From: Alphaproteobacteria bacterium
GTDB lineage: Bacteria > Pseudomonadota > Alphaproteobacteria > Reyranellales > Reyranellaceae
NCBI GenBank assembly: GCA_017307275.1
Contig: JAFKFK010000009.1
Coordinates: 1 to 64,000, forward strand
Length of the DNA stretch: 64,000 nucleotides
Reading direction: 5' to 3'
Shown in pieces: positions 16,601-24,850 of this stretch. The notes under the pieces were generated by a model that was given only the letters and a program-made list of their open reading frames with translations, had not been told where the DNA came from and searched no databases. Positions within the stretch are counted from its first letter, which is position 1, and each line of letters starts with the position of its first letter. The translations under genes and the position numbers were made by a program.

Positions 16601-17859
16601 AGCAGTTCGACGGTCAGCGTCTTGTCGCGCACACCGACTCGGGCATCGATCGCCACCTTTCCCAGCGCCGGAAAGCGCGCATCGATTGCCGTCACCGAGA
16701 TGTCTTCTGCACCACCGGTCAGCAGAAGCGTTCCCCGCGGCCGCGTGGCGAGCGCGCCAAGGTCGGCCTTGGCTTCGAGCTTCAAACCGCGCCAGGCCGC
16801 ACCGGCCAGCAACGGCCCGAAGGGTCCGGGTTCTGCGGCCTCGACAGTGACCGTGCCCTGCAGGCGATCGGCGGCACGTTCGTAACGGCCCGACGCAGTC
16901 AGCCCGACTGGTCCCGAGGTCAGCCGTGCCTCGCGGAGCGTCACCAGCTTGTCGTCGAGTGCAGCTGTCGCCGTCAGTGTCAGGGGCCCGCGGATTGCAT
17001 CCGTTACCGGCCCTTTGGGCAAACCGGGTCCGGCGGCATCGAGACGCAAGGTGATCTCTGTCGCTGCATCCCGGGGCTGCCAGCTTGCCTTGCCGGTCGC
17101 GGTCGCCGCATCGGCAGCCGACAAGGTAAGATCGGCGCTGCCCGCACGAGGATCGCCGCGCACGGCAAGGCGGGTCGCGAAGCCCTCTATGTCGGGCCGC
17201 TCGAGCAGGGCTGCAGCGACACCGCCCTTCCCCTCATCGAAGGTTACCTCGCCGTCGACGGTCTGCGTGTTGGCGTCGAAGCGGATATCCGCTCCGAGGC
17301 GTCCCATCGGACCATCGAGACGGTTTCCCTCCAGCTTGAGTCGGCCGTCGGCAAGACTGGCCGGCAGCACCGCGTTACCGGTGATCTTCCAGCGCGAATC
17401 GACCTGTGCGAGCGCAGCCCCGATATGCAGTTCGTCGATGGAAAGTGCCTGCAGATCGACGCCGACGGGTAGTTGCAGAGAGCTGCCGCCCTTCGTGCTG
17501 GCAACCTCGGCCTTGGCTGGCTCCGGCGCTCGGGCGACATCGATGCGCCGTGCCGAAACGATGTCGATGTGCACACGCCCGCTCAGCAGTGACAGGAACG
17601 ACCAGCGGACTTGGGCATCTTCGATCGTGAGCCAGGGCCCTTGCCGGTCGGCGAGTTCGACGCGTTCGATCTTCAGATCGGTCGGGATGAAGCCACTCAA
17701 TCCTTGAAGGTTGAGCCTGCTGTCCGGCGTCCACGCCAGGTCGGACACGAACGATACCAGGGCACGCTGCGCAGGCCCCGTCTGCAGCGCGGCAAACGCA
17801 ACCGCCAGCACGGCGAGGAAACCACCGATTGTCCAGGTAAGGAGCCGCACGATCTTCAT
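13645..17859 (-). CDS. tamB: Translocation and assembly module subunit TamB
   Basis: 1404 residues. Residues about 6-26 form a single N-terminal membrane anchor (GGFLAVLAVAFAALQT). The rest is a very long run of repetitive beta-strand segments rich in Leu/Gly/Thr/Asp (the lipid-conducting taco-shaped AsmA-like fold). The C-terminal 350 residues match the TamB/DUF490 domain, including TMRRGEFTLGGRRLNFTRG and the terminal aromatic signature KMEWDY expected for interaction with a BamA-type barrel. A Pro-rich segment near residue 1150 is a linker. TamB spans the periplasm and works with TamA in outer-membrane protein and phospholipid homeostasis. Its start codon overlaps the tamA stop, the classical order. 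Confidence 0.92.
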   Translation of the reverse strand: MKIVRLLTWTIGGFLAVLAVAFAALQTGPAQRALVSFVSDLAWTPDSRLNLQGLSGFIPTDLKIERVELADRQGPWLTIEDAQVRWSFLSLLSGRVHIDIVSARRIDVARAPEPAKAEVASTKGGSSLQLPVGVDLQALSIDELHIGAALAQVDSRWKITGNAVLPASLADGRLKLEGNRLDGPMGRLGADIRFDANTQTVDGEVTFDEGKGGVAAALLERPDIEGFATRLAVRGDPRAGSADLTLSAADAATATGKASWQPRDAATEITLRLDAAGPGLPKGPVTDAIRGPLTLTATAALDDKLVTLREARLTSGPVGLTASGRYERAADRLQGTVTVEAAEPGPFGPLLAGAAWRGLKLEAKADLGALATRPRGTLLLTGGAEDISVTAIDARFPALGKVAIDARVGVRDKTLTVELLDVTSSPAALRGTGSYVTTTERGEGKVTLTVPSLTPFSALAGRDLAGRAELDLTATSDKGDLTLAWQGALRDLGVPDLPHDLAASPVSLAGTASLKRDETWSLRDVRIATEGGAFTIDGNGRGSTGTLDLSLDLPKLAALRADVAGTASAKATITLRGDGTDIKLTTALRDLAYQQLKAQKLDLSTTASLDATGAARGTVEANGEVASQSLTLNGRFERDSAGGIVVPSFQGRWASAILDVADLAVTQARTTGHAKLNMARLQDLSPLIGAEVAGSLNAEVTADPASPAGRLDVRVQGADIRSGGIAVGALNLAGTIDDPMGNAHPDLKLTASRLAGALGVNGLTATAKGDRQALDVTMQATGSTAANLAARLEMLGDEILIALQRFDGRYDRVPVALAAPTKIHITGERIRIDPTNMRLGGGRLAASGTLDPVASDLQLELAALPLSLIEAFAPDTKLEGTLNTRLRVQGPMAAPRIEATYNAAGVRLRMPDTALVPPLALQGTASLVGQQAALDARISAGGATKLTLKGQATLPQGRAPLAATATVGGSVDIAPFAPLLGNTIRGVTGTVRPNLSFDIAGSRVTGSGTVDLSNGALALPEAGLRLNGGEGRLALQGDVLTIQRFTFQTGRNGNVTASGTVRLDPEQGPVLDLSVGSQRALLVSRPDLVATISSNIKITGSTASGIDVSGPITIDRAEIAVGAAQSIDFPTLQVREINKPGAAPPPPISPNQPKKAAPPPGAVPIRLALTINAPQAIFVRGRGLDAEMSGQFQVSGTPSAPEAIGGLTMRRGEFTLGGRRLNFTRGVVTLDNLNTIDPALDFVASTSVQQTTITITVSGTSRAPAIAISSSPSLPADEAMALLIFGKSASSLSAFELVQVASAVAELTGQSPGSSFMGRLRQGLGLDRLSVGSSGGSGGSGGSPVSIEAGRYVAPGIYVGAKQGASGNSSRGVVQIDVLDNVKLEGDIGADSTGRVGAKMEWDY

Positions 17860-19748
17860 CAGAAGGCCTGCCCCAGGCTGACATAGACACCGAACGGTGG
17901 ATCGCCTTCGCGTCGATTGAGCGGAATGCCGACATCGAACCGGATCGGGCCGAAGTCAGTATAGTAGCGGATGCCGGCGCCCGCACCGACGCGCGGCGCG
18001 AACAGCGAAAAGTTCGGCAGATAGTCGGGATAGGCACTGCCGGCATCGACGAAGGCCACCGCGCCGAACGACTTGCCGATACGCTGGCGCAATTCGACGC
18101 TCGCCTCGATGACGCTGGCGCCACCGAGCGGATTGTTGAAAGCATCGCGCGGGCCTGCGCTCTGGTAGACGAAGCCGCGCACCGAGCCGCCACCACCGGC
18201 ATAGAAGAGCTTGTCCGGCGGGATGCTGTTGATGTTGGTGGCAGGTTCGGTGCCAAAGGACGCGCGGGTCGCCAGAACGGTGCGCCCGGGCTCGGCGAGA
18301 TCGAAGTAGCTGCGGCCCGTCAGGCGCATGATCGTGAAGAAATTGCTTGCCGCGCCGGCATCGACCCAAGGCGTTACGTCGAGCTGCAGGCGATAGCCCT
18401 TGGTCGGGTCGACGTCGCTGTTCGCCCTGTTGTAGAGCACCGTCATCGGGACACCGATGAGGTTGTAATCCTGGGTAATGCCGTTGCGGGTGATCTGCGC
18501 AAACTCGGCGGCGAGCCCGAAACGCACCTGCAGATGCGGCGAGACGGTACGATCGAAACCAGCCTGAAACGTGATGGCGTTGCGGGTGTAGGCGTCCAGG
18601 ACCTCGCGCAACGCTGCCGCTTCGAGCCGCGCATCCTGGCCAGGCAGCCACCAGTCAGGCTTGCGGAAGGCCGCCCGAAAAGCGAAGCCCGTATCGAGGA
18701 GCGCGTTTTGCCCGAGACGGTTGATCTCTGCCGAAAGACGCAGGCTTTCGGCCTGGCCGAACAGGTTGCGATGGACCCAGAATCCGTCGACGGCGAAACC
18801 GAGCTGGGTCTCGTAGCTCACGCCGAAGCCGATGGAACGCTGCGGCCGGTCGCTCAGCTCGACATCGATCGGCAGTTCGCCATTGGCGTCGAGGCCGGTA
18901 GCCGGCCGGATACGAACCGCATTGAACACACCAAGCGACGTAAGCTTGCCGCGCAGCGCATCGACCTTGGCGGGCTCATAGGGGTCACCTTCCTTGAAGG
19001 GTACGCGACGCTGCAGCCAGACCGTGTCGACCTTCTCGGTCCCGGAGAAACGCACCGGCCCCATACGCGCCGTCGGTCCGCTTTCGACGACGAAGGTGAC
19101 ATCGGCCTCGCGCGTGGCGTGATCGACGACGACTTCGCGATCCTTGATCGCCGCCAGGGCGTACCCGTGCTGCCGTAGCTGCGTGAGAAGCCGGTCTTGC
19201 GCGCTGATGATCGCGCCGGCGTCTGCGGGATCGCCGGGAGCCAGTTCGAGCTTGCTGCGGTCGATGTCGGGCATCGAGACCATGGCCCCGGGAGGGCGAA
19301 TGACCAGTTGGCCGATGCGGTAGCGCGGCCCGGTCTTGATATTGAAGGAAAAGGAGATCGCATCGGCTTCCGGTCGAGCCTCGATCGCATCGAGGGCCGC
19401 CGCATCGGCGATCGGACGACCATCGAATGTGCCGCTCACCTCGGCGTCGTAGAAGCCGCGGGAGCGCAGCGCCGCATTCACCCTCGCCAGGGCCGCCTGC
19501 GCGCCTTGCAACAGCGAGAGGCTGTCGCCAGTCAGCGGCTGATCCTTCTCGATACCTTCGACGAGGCTCTTGATGTCGGCTTCCATGCCCTCGTCGCCGG
19601 ACATGGTGAGCTCAATCTTAGCGGTTCGCGCCTGCGCGATTCCGCACAATGATGCCCAAAGCATCATCACGCACACTATCGTGCCCAACAAGCGCGCAAA
19701 CGCACCTTTACCCAGCACGGCGCGTTGTCTGGGGCAAACCGTCATCAC
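17859..19748 (-). CDS. tamA: Autotransporter assembly complex protein TamA (Omp85 family)
   Basis: 629 residues, with a hydrophobic signal segment at about residues 18-40 (CVMMLWASLCGIAQA). Three POTRA-like repeats follow to about residue 300, then a 16-strand barrel. The barrel contains SIGFGVSYETQLGFAVDGF and the Omp85 lid-lock region GGGGSVRGFVYQSAGP (the RGF motif), and ends with an aromatic strand YVSLGQAF typical of outer-membrane barrels. TamA is the outer-membrane half of the TamAB complex. Upstream (19749-19865) is a divergent promoter region with the protease gene. Confidence 0.92.
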   Translation of the reverse strand: MMTVCPRQRAVLGKGAFARLLGTIVCVMMLWASLCGIAQARTAKIELTMSGDEGMEADIKSLVEGIEKDQPLTGDSLSLLQGAQAALARVNAALRSRGFYDAEVSGTFDGRPIADAAALDAIEARPEADAISFSFNIKTGPRYRIGQLVIRPPGAMVSMPDIDRSKLELAPGDPADAGAIISAQDRLLTQLRQHGYALAAIKDREVVVDHATREADVTFVVESGPTARMGPVRFSGTEKVDTVWLQRRVPFKEGDPYEPAKVDALRGKLTSLGVFNAVRIRPATGLDANGELPIDVELSDRPQRSIGFGVSYETQLGFAVDGFWVHRNLFGQAESLRLSAEINRLGQNALLDTGFAFRAAFRKPDWWLPGQDARLEAAALREVLDAYTRNAITFQAGFDRTVSPHLQVRFGLAAEFAQITRNGITQDYNLIGVPMTVLYNRANSDVDPTKGYRLQLDVTPWVDAGAASNFFTIMRLTGRSYFDLAEPGRTVLATRASFGTEPATNINSIPPDKLFYAGGGGSVRGFVYQSAGPRDAFNNPLGGASVIEASVELRQRIGKSFGAVAFVDAGSAYPDYLPNFSLFAPRVGAGAGIRYYTDFGPIRFDVGIPLNRREGDPPFGVYVSLGQAF

Positions 19749-19865
19749 CGTTACACAACGCCCCAGCAGGTGTTTGGATGCAAGACCTTAGTGTGTGAAA
19801 ACTTCATCTCTGCGCAGAGTGAACGATCTCGCTGTCAGGCGATAATGGAAATGGGAGAATCTTCA

Positions 19866-20999
19866 ATGGTCAGAATGACACGCGTACTCCTGGCAGGCTC
19901 GATTGCCATCGCTGCAGCAACGGCTCCGGCGACCGGGGGTTACGCTCAAACTGCGCACCAAGCTCAAGAACCCTGGCGGCACTACGAAGGCCTCACGGCT
20001 CTCGAGATCCCGTTCGCCAACGGACCGGTCTCGATGGAGCATGTTCCGCAAGTTTGGCTGAAGCTCAACGGGGCGCGGCCGCGCTGGTTCGGCATGGATA
20101 CCGGCTCGACCGGTATTGTCACGTCGGCTGAGCATTTCACGCCGGGACCTCGTGATGTGGCCCAGGGGCCGGGACGACTGGTCTATAACAGCAGCGGTCG
20201 CATCCTGAACGGCGAGCACTATCTCACCGACGTCGTGATCCAGCGCGATGCCCATACGCCCGTAGCCACGGCGCGCGTGCAGGTTCTGCGTGTTACCCAC
20301 ATCACCTGCCTGGAGCACGCCCGCGATTGCCGGCCGGAGCAGAACCCGCGCAATGTCGGCTTCATGGGCGTCGGTTTCGATCGCGACTCCGCACAGGGTA
20401 CCGCCATCTCGGAGCCCAAGAACCCCTTCGTCAGCCTCACGTCACTGGCGTCGGGCCAGCCGGTCAGCAGCGTGCGCCAAGGCTATGTGGTCACCCGCCA
20501 TGGCGTCCATCTCGGCATGACCCCCGACCTCACCCGCCATATGGCATTCGTCAAACTGACGCCGAAGGCCCATCCTCCCGGGGTCCCGGACTGGAACGGT
20601 GCCCCACTGACCATATCGGTCGATGGCCGGGAGGGACGCGGCACCATGCTCATGGATACCGGCATCAACTACATGTTCCTGTCGCCGCCGGCAGGAACCC
20701 GACTGGAACGCGGTCATGCCGCGCCGGAGGGTACCCGCGTCGACCTCTACATGCCGGACAGGCAGCGGCCCCAACCCGCGCACTATTATCTGACCGTGGG
20801 CCGTCGCGGAAATCCGCTCCATCCCGAAAAGGTCGAGGTGGTGAAGGATGCGGGCGTCTTCGTAAACACGGGCCGCATGTTCCTGCAGGGCTTCGACTAT
20901 CTCTACGATGCAGCCGGCGGCTATGTCGGATACGGCTGGAATGGCCGCGTCAGTCACGAATACGGTGGAGTTTCGCCGGGTGTTTCGGTGGCACGCTAA
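19866..20999 (+). CDS. Secreted pepsin-like (two-DTG) aspartic protease candidate
   Basis: 377 residues from the ATG at 19866, preceded by GGGAG. Earlier in-frame ATGs would disrupt the signal peptide. Residues 1-28 are a Sec signal peptide (ending GGYAQ-T). Two aspartic-protease signatures are present: FGMDTGSTG with Asp78 and MLMDTGINYM with Asp264, 186 residues apart. This is close to the spacing in bilobal pepsins. Between them, VYNSSGRILNGEHYLTDV resembles the pepsin flap (Tyr107 as the flap tyrosine) and GFMGVGFDRDS resembles the DGILGLG strand. This architecture (family A1) is rare in bacteria, where single-lobe retropepsins dominate. Proteolysis in the periplasm or outside is inferred. 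Convergent with the kinase gene. Confidence 0.7.
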   Translation: MVRMTRVLLAGSIAIAAATAPATGGYAQTAHQAQEPWRHYEGLTALEIPFANGPVSMEHVPQVWLKLNGARPRWFGMDTGSTGIVTSAEHFTPGPRDVAQGPGRLVYNSSGRILNGEHYLTDVVIQRDAHTPVATARVQVLRVTHITCLEHARDCRPEQNPRNVGFMGVGFDRDSAQGTAISEPKNPFVSLTSLASGQPVSSVRQGYVVTRHGVHLGMTPDLTRHMAFVKLTPKAHPPGVPDWNGAPLTISVDGREGRGTMLMDTGINYMFLSPPAGTRLERGHAAPEGTRVDLYMPDRQRPQPAHYYLTVGRRGNPLHPEKVEVVKDAGVFVNTGRMFLQGFDYLYDAAGGYVGYGWNGRVSHEYGGVSPGVSVAR

Positions 21000-23266
21000 C
21001 GCATCTTGGAAAGGTCGAGCGTGCACTGATCGTCTGGCGGCCCCGGCATGCTCTTGAAGTCGGAGCGGGCAATTGTCGTCGTCGAAATCCGGTCACCCGT
21101 AATCGTGCCGAAGAAAGTCCCACTGAAGCTACGGATCGGATCGGGGACTGTCCATTTGACGCTGGCAGAGTAGCGCGTGCCGCTTATGGCCATGGTGAAG
21201 GCCACACTGTCTCGCGGACCACTCGTCGCCTGGCCGCCGGTCGCTGAAAGATCGAGGGGCAGGCCATTGCCCGGCCATGTCGCGCATTTGATGCGGCCCA
21301 CCCAGCGCGCGGTGTCGACAGGTGGGGTCGGCGGGGCGGCAACGATCGACGGTGCCGGCTTTGCCGCAACCCGAGCCACCGAGGACGATCCGACCAGCGC
21401 CAGACTCGCCCCACCTCCAACACCGACTCCGGCCAATTGAATCTGCAGGCGGCCTCCGTCGAGCTTACCTTTCACCGTCACCGGCAGTTTCTGGCAAGCC
21501 GCGTCGAAGGTCGCCGCCTCGCCGGAGATATCGCCCGCCGGCGTGATGCGTATTGAGATCGGGCTGGTCCCGCAAGCGGGGTTCTGCAGGCTGCCATTGC
21601 CGACGCCACCGGCAATCTGAAGCGATACTTGCCGGGGGCCGTGATCCCCCGGGCGCGCACCCATCTGGTCGTAGGTGCCTCCATAGGCGCCATCGAAAGC
21701 AGCAATCTTTGCGGCGACGGCGCCGTGCGCCCTTGCCTCTTCAGCTTTGCGCAGCGCCTCGGCTTCGGCGCGTTGCCGCTCGGCCTGCGCCCGGGCCAAC
21801 GCCTCGTCGGCCCGGTGCTTGGTCTCGGCTTCCGCCGCGGCCTTCTGGCGTGCCGCCTGCTCCGCATCCTTCAAGGCGGCGATCTCGGCCTCCGCGCGTC
21901 GCTGTGCTGCTTCCGCTTCGACACGCTTGGCTGCAGACTCCGCCCCGCTTTGCATCTGCTGCCGACTGGCTTCGATCTCGCCACGCAAGCGGGCCAGCTC
22001 CTGCTCGGCCGACTGAAGTTGTTGCTGTGCTTTCGCGAGATCGGCATCGGCCTGTCGCTTGGCCGCGCTATCGACGTCGGCCTTACGCCGGGCCTCCTCT
22101 TCTAGCCGCCGCTTCTCCGCCGCCGCCGCATCGGCAGCGCGCCGCTCCGCCAAGAGGCGTTCGAGGTCCTCGGTCTTCATGTCCTGCAGCGACACGGCCT
22201 GCGATGGCGGCCGAAACGTCTGAGCGACATAGGTTCCACCGGTGGCGAGAAGCACGGCGACCACGGCTCCCCCTGCGTAAAGGCCAAGGCGGCGCGGCGC
22301 TGGCACCTGCACCGAAGCCGGAGATGGCAGGGCCCGAGGCCGCATGATGACGGTTGCCTCGGGATCGAACGTAGAGATGAGCGTGCGCCACGCGTCGATT
22401 GATTGCGGACGGTCGGGCGCCCGTACGGCAAGGGCCGCATCGAGGCCGGCCAGAAGACCTTGCGAATAGCCGGGACCAGCAAGGCGGGCAATCGGCTCGT
22501 ATCGATCGTCGAGTATGCGATCTATGGCACTGGGCGGAGCCTTGCCCGCGATCGCATGGTAAAGCGTCGCGGCCAACCCATAGATATCCGTCCAGGGTCC
22601 CTGCGCCGCCGAACTCATCTGCTCGGCCGCCGCATAGCCTGGCGTAAAGACCGCCGTCATGGTTGCCACATTGCCGGCCATCGCGGCACGCGCGGCGCCA
22701 AAGTCGATCAGCGTCGCATTGCCCTGTTCGTCGAGCATGATGTTGGACGGCTTGATGTCGCGATGCAGGAAACCTGCATTGTGCACTTGCTCGAGGCCGT
22801 CGAGCACCGCCCACAGGATCCGGTTGACAGCCGACGGTTCGAGCCGCCCGACCGCCTTCAACCTCTTGTCGAGGGTATCGCCATGGACCAGTTCCATGAC
22901 GATATAGGCCGTGTCGTTGAGTTCCAGGAAATCGAAGACTCGAACGATTCCCGACGCACGTTCGAGCGTCGCCAAGGTCCGGCCCTCGGCAATAAACCGC
23001 TCGCGTCCTCGGGCAAAGTCGTCGGCAACCCTGGTCGACCGTGGCGATACGGTCGATCCGCCCTGGCGTATGGCGAGCGAGGTCGGCAGATATTCCTTGA
23101 TGGCGACTTCGCGGCCGAGCTGAGCGTCACGGGCACGATAGGTAATGCCAAAGCCGCCCTGCCCCAACACGGCGAGCACTTCGTATCGCCCGATCTTCGA
23201 GCCCGTTGGCAGGGCCACGAAATCGACGTCCGGAGCGCCTTTCCTGTCGGAACTCACTTCGACCAT
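20996..23266 (-). CDS. Membrane Ser/Thr protein kinase with coiled coil and C-terminal sensor region
   Basis: 756 residues. Residues 26-300 are a Hanks-type kinase: GQGGFGITY is the P-loop, Lys57 (VAIKEY) the ATP lysine, HRDIKPSN the catalytic loop with Asp170, and DFG at 188-190. Residues about 328-345 form one membrane helix. After it comes a 150-residue Ala/Glu/Arg-rich coiled coil (about 365-515), then a beta-rich C-terminal region (about 525-756) with two modules containing CGTSPISIRI and CATWPGNG. The latter two Cys and their repeat-like setting suggest a periplasmic ligand-binding part. It phosphorylates proteins on Ser/Thr; its target is unknown. No PP2C or FHA gene lies next to it. 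Confidence 0.9.
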   Translation of the reverse strand: MVEVSSDRKGAPDVDFVALPTGSKIGRYEVLAVLGQGGFGITYRARDAQLGREVAIKEYLPTSLAIRQGGSTVSPRSTRVADDFARGRERFIAEGRTLATLERASGIVRVFDFLELNDTAYIVMELVHGDTLDKRLKAVGRLEPSAVNRILWAVLDGLEQVHNAGFLHRDIKPSNIMLDEQGNATLIDFGAARAAMAGNVATMTAVFTPGYAAAEQMSSAAQGPWTDIYGLAATLYHAIAGKAPPSAIDRILDDRYEPIARLAGPGYSQGLLAGLDAALAVRAPDRPQSIDAWRTLISTFDPEATVIMRPRALPSPASVQVPAPRRLGLYAGGAVVAVLLATGGTYVAQTFRPPSQAVSLQDMKTEDLERLLAERRAADAAAAEKRRLEEEARRKADVDSAAKRQADADLAKAQQQLQSAEQELARLRGEIEASRQQMQSGAESAAKRVEAEAAQRRAEAEIAALKDAEQAARQKAAAEAETKHRADEALARAQAERQRAEAEALRKAEEARAHGAVAAKIAAFDGAYGGTYDQMGARPGDHGPRQVSLQIAGGVGNGSLQNPACGTSPISIRITPAGDISGEAATFDAACQKLPVTVKGKLDGGRLQIQLAGVGVGGGASLALVGSSSVARVAAKPAPSIVAAPPTPPVDTARWVGRIKCATWPGNGLPLDLSATGGQATSGPRDSVAFTMAISGTRYSASVKWTVPDPIRSFSGTFFGTITGDRISTTTIARSDFKSMPGPPDDQCTLDLSKMR

Positions 23267-23395
23267 ATGCCGAACGTACCCCCGCCTGAGAGGCTAAGTT
23301 GCAGGCAGCGGGCGCGTAAAGAAAAAAGCTACTCGGGATGTCGGGCGCCCACCCTCTCGCACGTCCTTGGGACAGAACCGCAACAGGAGCCTGCC

Positions 23396-23866
23396 ATGAC
23401 TGCCCCTTTCCCTGCCGACCGCGAACTGGTCCTGACCCGCCTGATCGATGCGCCTCGTGAAAAGCTTTACCGGGCCTGGACCGACCCCGCCCTGCTGAAG
23501 CAATGGTTCGCTCCCCTGCCTTACACCACGCCGGTGGCTGAACTCGACGTACGTACGGGTGGCTCCAATTTCATCGTGATGCGGGGGCCCGACGGCCAGG
23601 ATATGCCCAATCGAGGCGTCTATCTCGAAGTGGTGCCGAACGAACGCATCGTCGTCACCGATGCCTTTACGACGGCTTGGGAGCCGTCGGAAAAGCCCTT
23701 CATGACCCTCATCCTCACTTTCGAGGAAGAAGGCGGCAAGACACGTTACACCGCAACGGTGCGTCACTGGACCGTCGAGGATCGAGAGGCGCACGAAAAA
23801 ATGGGTTTCCATCAGGGCTGGGGTATCTGCGCCGACCAGCTCGCTGCTCTTGTTGCGAAACTGTAG
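23396..23866 (+). CDS. SRPBCC (AHSA1/activator of Hsp90-like) domain protein
   Basis: 156 residues from ATG 23396 with CAGGAG upstream; the frame is open far to the left only by chance. The START/SRPBCC signature begins ELVLTRLIDAPREKLYRAWT and includes LLKQWFAP. The closing helix carries GWGICADQLAALV, the usual GW...L...L ending. Single-domain relatives bind hydrophobic ligands, and many are encoded with ArsR regulators, but none is next door. The particular ligand is unknown. A perfect 12-bp hairpin follows the stop. Confidence 0.85.
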   Translation: MTAPFPADRELVLTRLIDAPREKLYRAWTDPALLKQWFAPLPYTTPVAELDVRTGGSNFIVMRGPDGQDMPNRGVYLEVVPNERIVVTDAFTTAWEPSEKPFMTLILTFEEEGGKTRYTATVRHWTVEDREAHEKMGFHQGWGICADQLAALVAKL

Positions 23867-23876
23867 GACGTTGGAC

Positions 23877-23906
23877 GCCGCCGCTCGCTGCGGGGCGAGC
23901 GGCGGC
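23877..23906 (+). terminator. GC-rich hairpin after the SRPBCC gene
   Basis: 12-bp perfect stem (23877-23888 with 23895-23906) and a 6-base loop, 10 bases past the stop codon. No T-run follows, so termination strength is uncertain. Confidence 0.5.
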
Positions 23907-23977
23907 CGCTAGACCACACGGTTAGTCGATCCAGAACCGCCCTCGGCTCCTACAGCATGACGCTGTAAGATGGCGCC

Positions 23978-24850
23978 ATGATCCGGCTGTTCCACAGGGC
24001 TGTCGTCGGCACCATCAGGCGCCTGCCGTCGGGCGCTGCCCACTTCGCCTTCCGCGGGTACAACAAGATGCTCCGCCTGCTGGGACCGGAACACGTCGCG
24101 ACGACCTTCTTCGGCGCGAAACTGCACTGCAATGCCAACGATCTGATCCAGCGCATGATCCTGCATTTCGGCGTTTGGGAACCGGACGTATCGCGGGTCA
24201 TCGAGCAGAACCTGAAGAGTGGCGACGTCTTCGTCGATATCGGCGCCAACATTGGTTACGATACGTTGCTGGCCTCCGCCCGTGTCGGTCGCGCCGGCCA
24301 GGTCGTGGCGATCGAGGCGTCGCCCCGGACCTTTGCACTGTTACAGAACAACCTCGCGCTCAACCCCGCCTCGGTGAACGTACGCGCCATCAATGCCGCC
24401 GTTTCCGACAGGCCAGGCACGCTCGACCTCTATGAGATCAACGAAGGCAATATCGGTGCTGCAACGACGCTCGCCTCGCGCGGGGGTACATTGATGGCCT
24501 CGGTCGAGGCGCGACCGCTGGACCAGATCCTGACTGCCGACGAAATCCAGCGCCTTCGCCTTATCAAGATGGACGTCGAGGGGGCGGAACCGCCGATCCT
24601 GCAGCACATCCTCAGTCAACTCGCCCTCTATCCGCCAACCATGGACATCGTGGTCGAGGCGAGCCCACAGGACGATTCCGCGGCGTGGCGGGATGTCTTC
24701 GACCGGTTGCGAGCCGCCGGCTTCTCCGCCTGGACGATCGACAACAGCTACGAACTCGACTGGTACCTGCGCTGGCGCCATCCCGCGGCATTGCACCGGA
24801 TCGAGGCCATGCCGGCACACCAGCAGGACCTCCTCTTCACCCGCCGCTAG
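23978..24850 (+). CDS. FkbM family methyltransferase
   Basis: 290 residues. The SAM-binding motif VFVDIGANIGYDTLLAS (residues about 86-102) is characteristic of FkbM-type class I methyltransferases. It is followed by the acidic VVAIEASPRTFALLQNNL and the family's LIKMDVEGAE motif (residues about 190-199) near the active site. FkbM itself methylates a hydroxyl in FK506; relatives modify glycans or lipids. The substrate here is unknown and no glycan cluster surrounds it. It overlaps the convergent LMW-PTP-like gene by 4 bases. Confidence 0.88.
   Translation: MIRLFHRAVVGTIRRLPSGAAHFAFRGYNKMLRLLGPEHVATTFFGAKLHCNANDLIQRMILHFGVWEPDVSRVIEQNLKSGDVFVDIGANIGYDTLLASARVGRAGQVVAIEASPRTFALLQNNLALNPASVNVRAINAAVSDRPGTLDLYEINEGNIGAATTLASRGGTLMASVEARPLDQILTADEIQRLRLIKMDVEGAEPPILQHILSQLALYPPTMDIVVEASPQDDSAAWRDVFDRLRAAGFSAWTIDNSYELDWYLRWRHPAALHRIEAMPAHQQDLLFTRR

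Noticed and set aside
22403..23395. Left extension of the SRPBCC gene to 487 codons
   Set aside because: The extra region is antisense to the kinase; the SRPBCC domain starts at 23396 with its own ribosome site.
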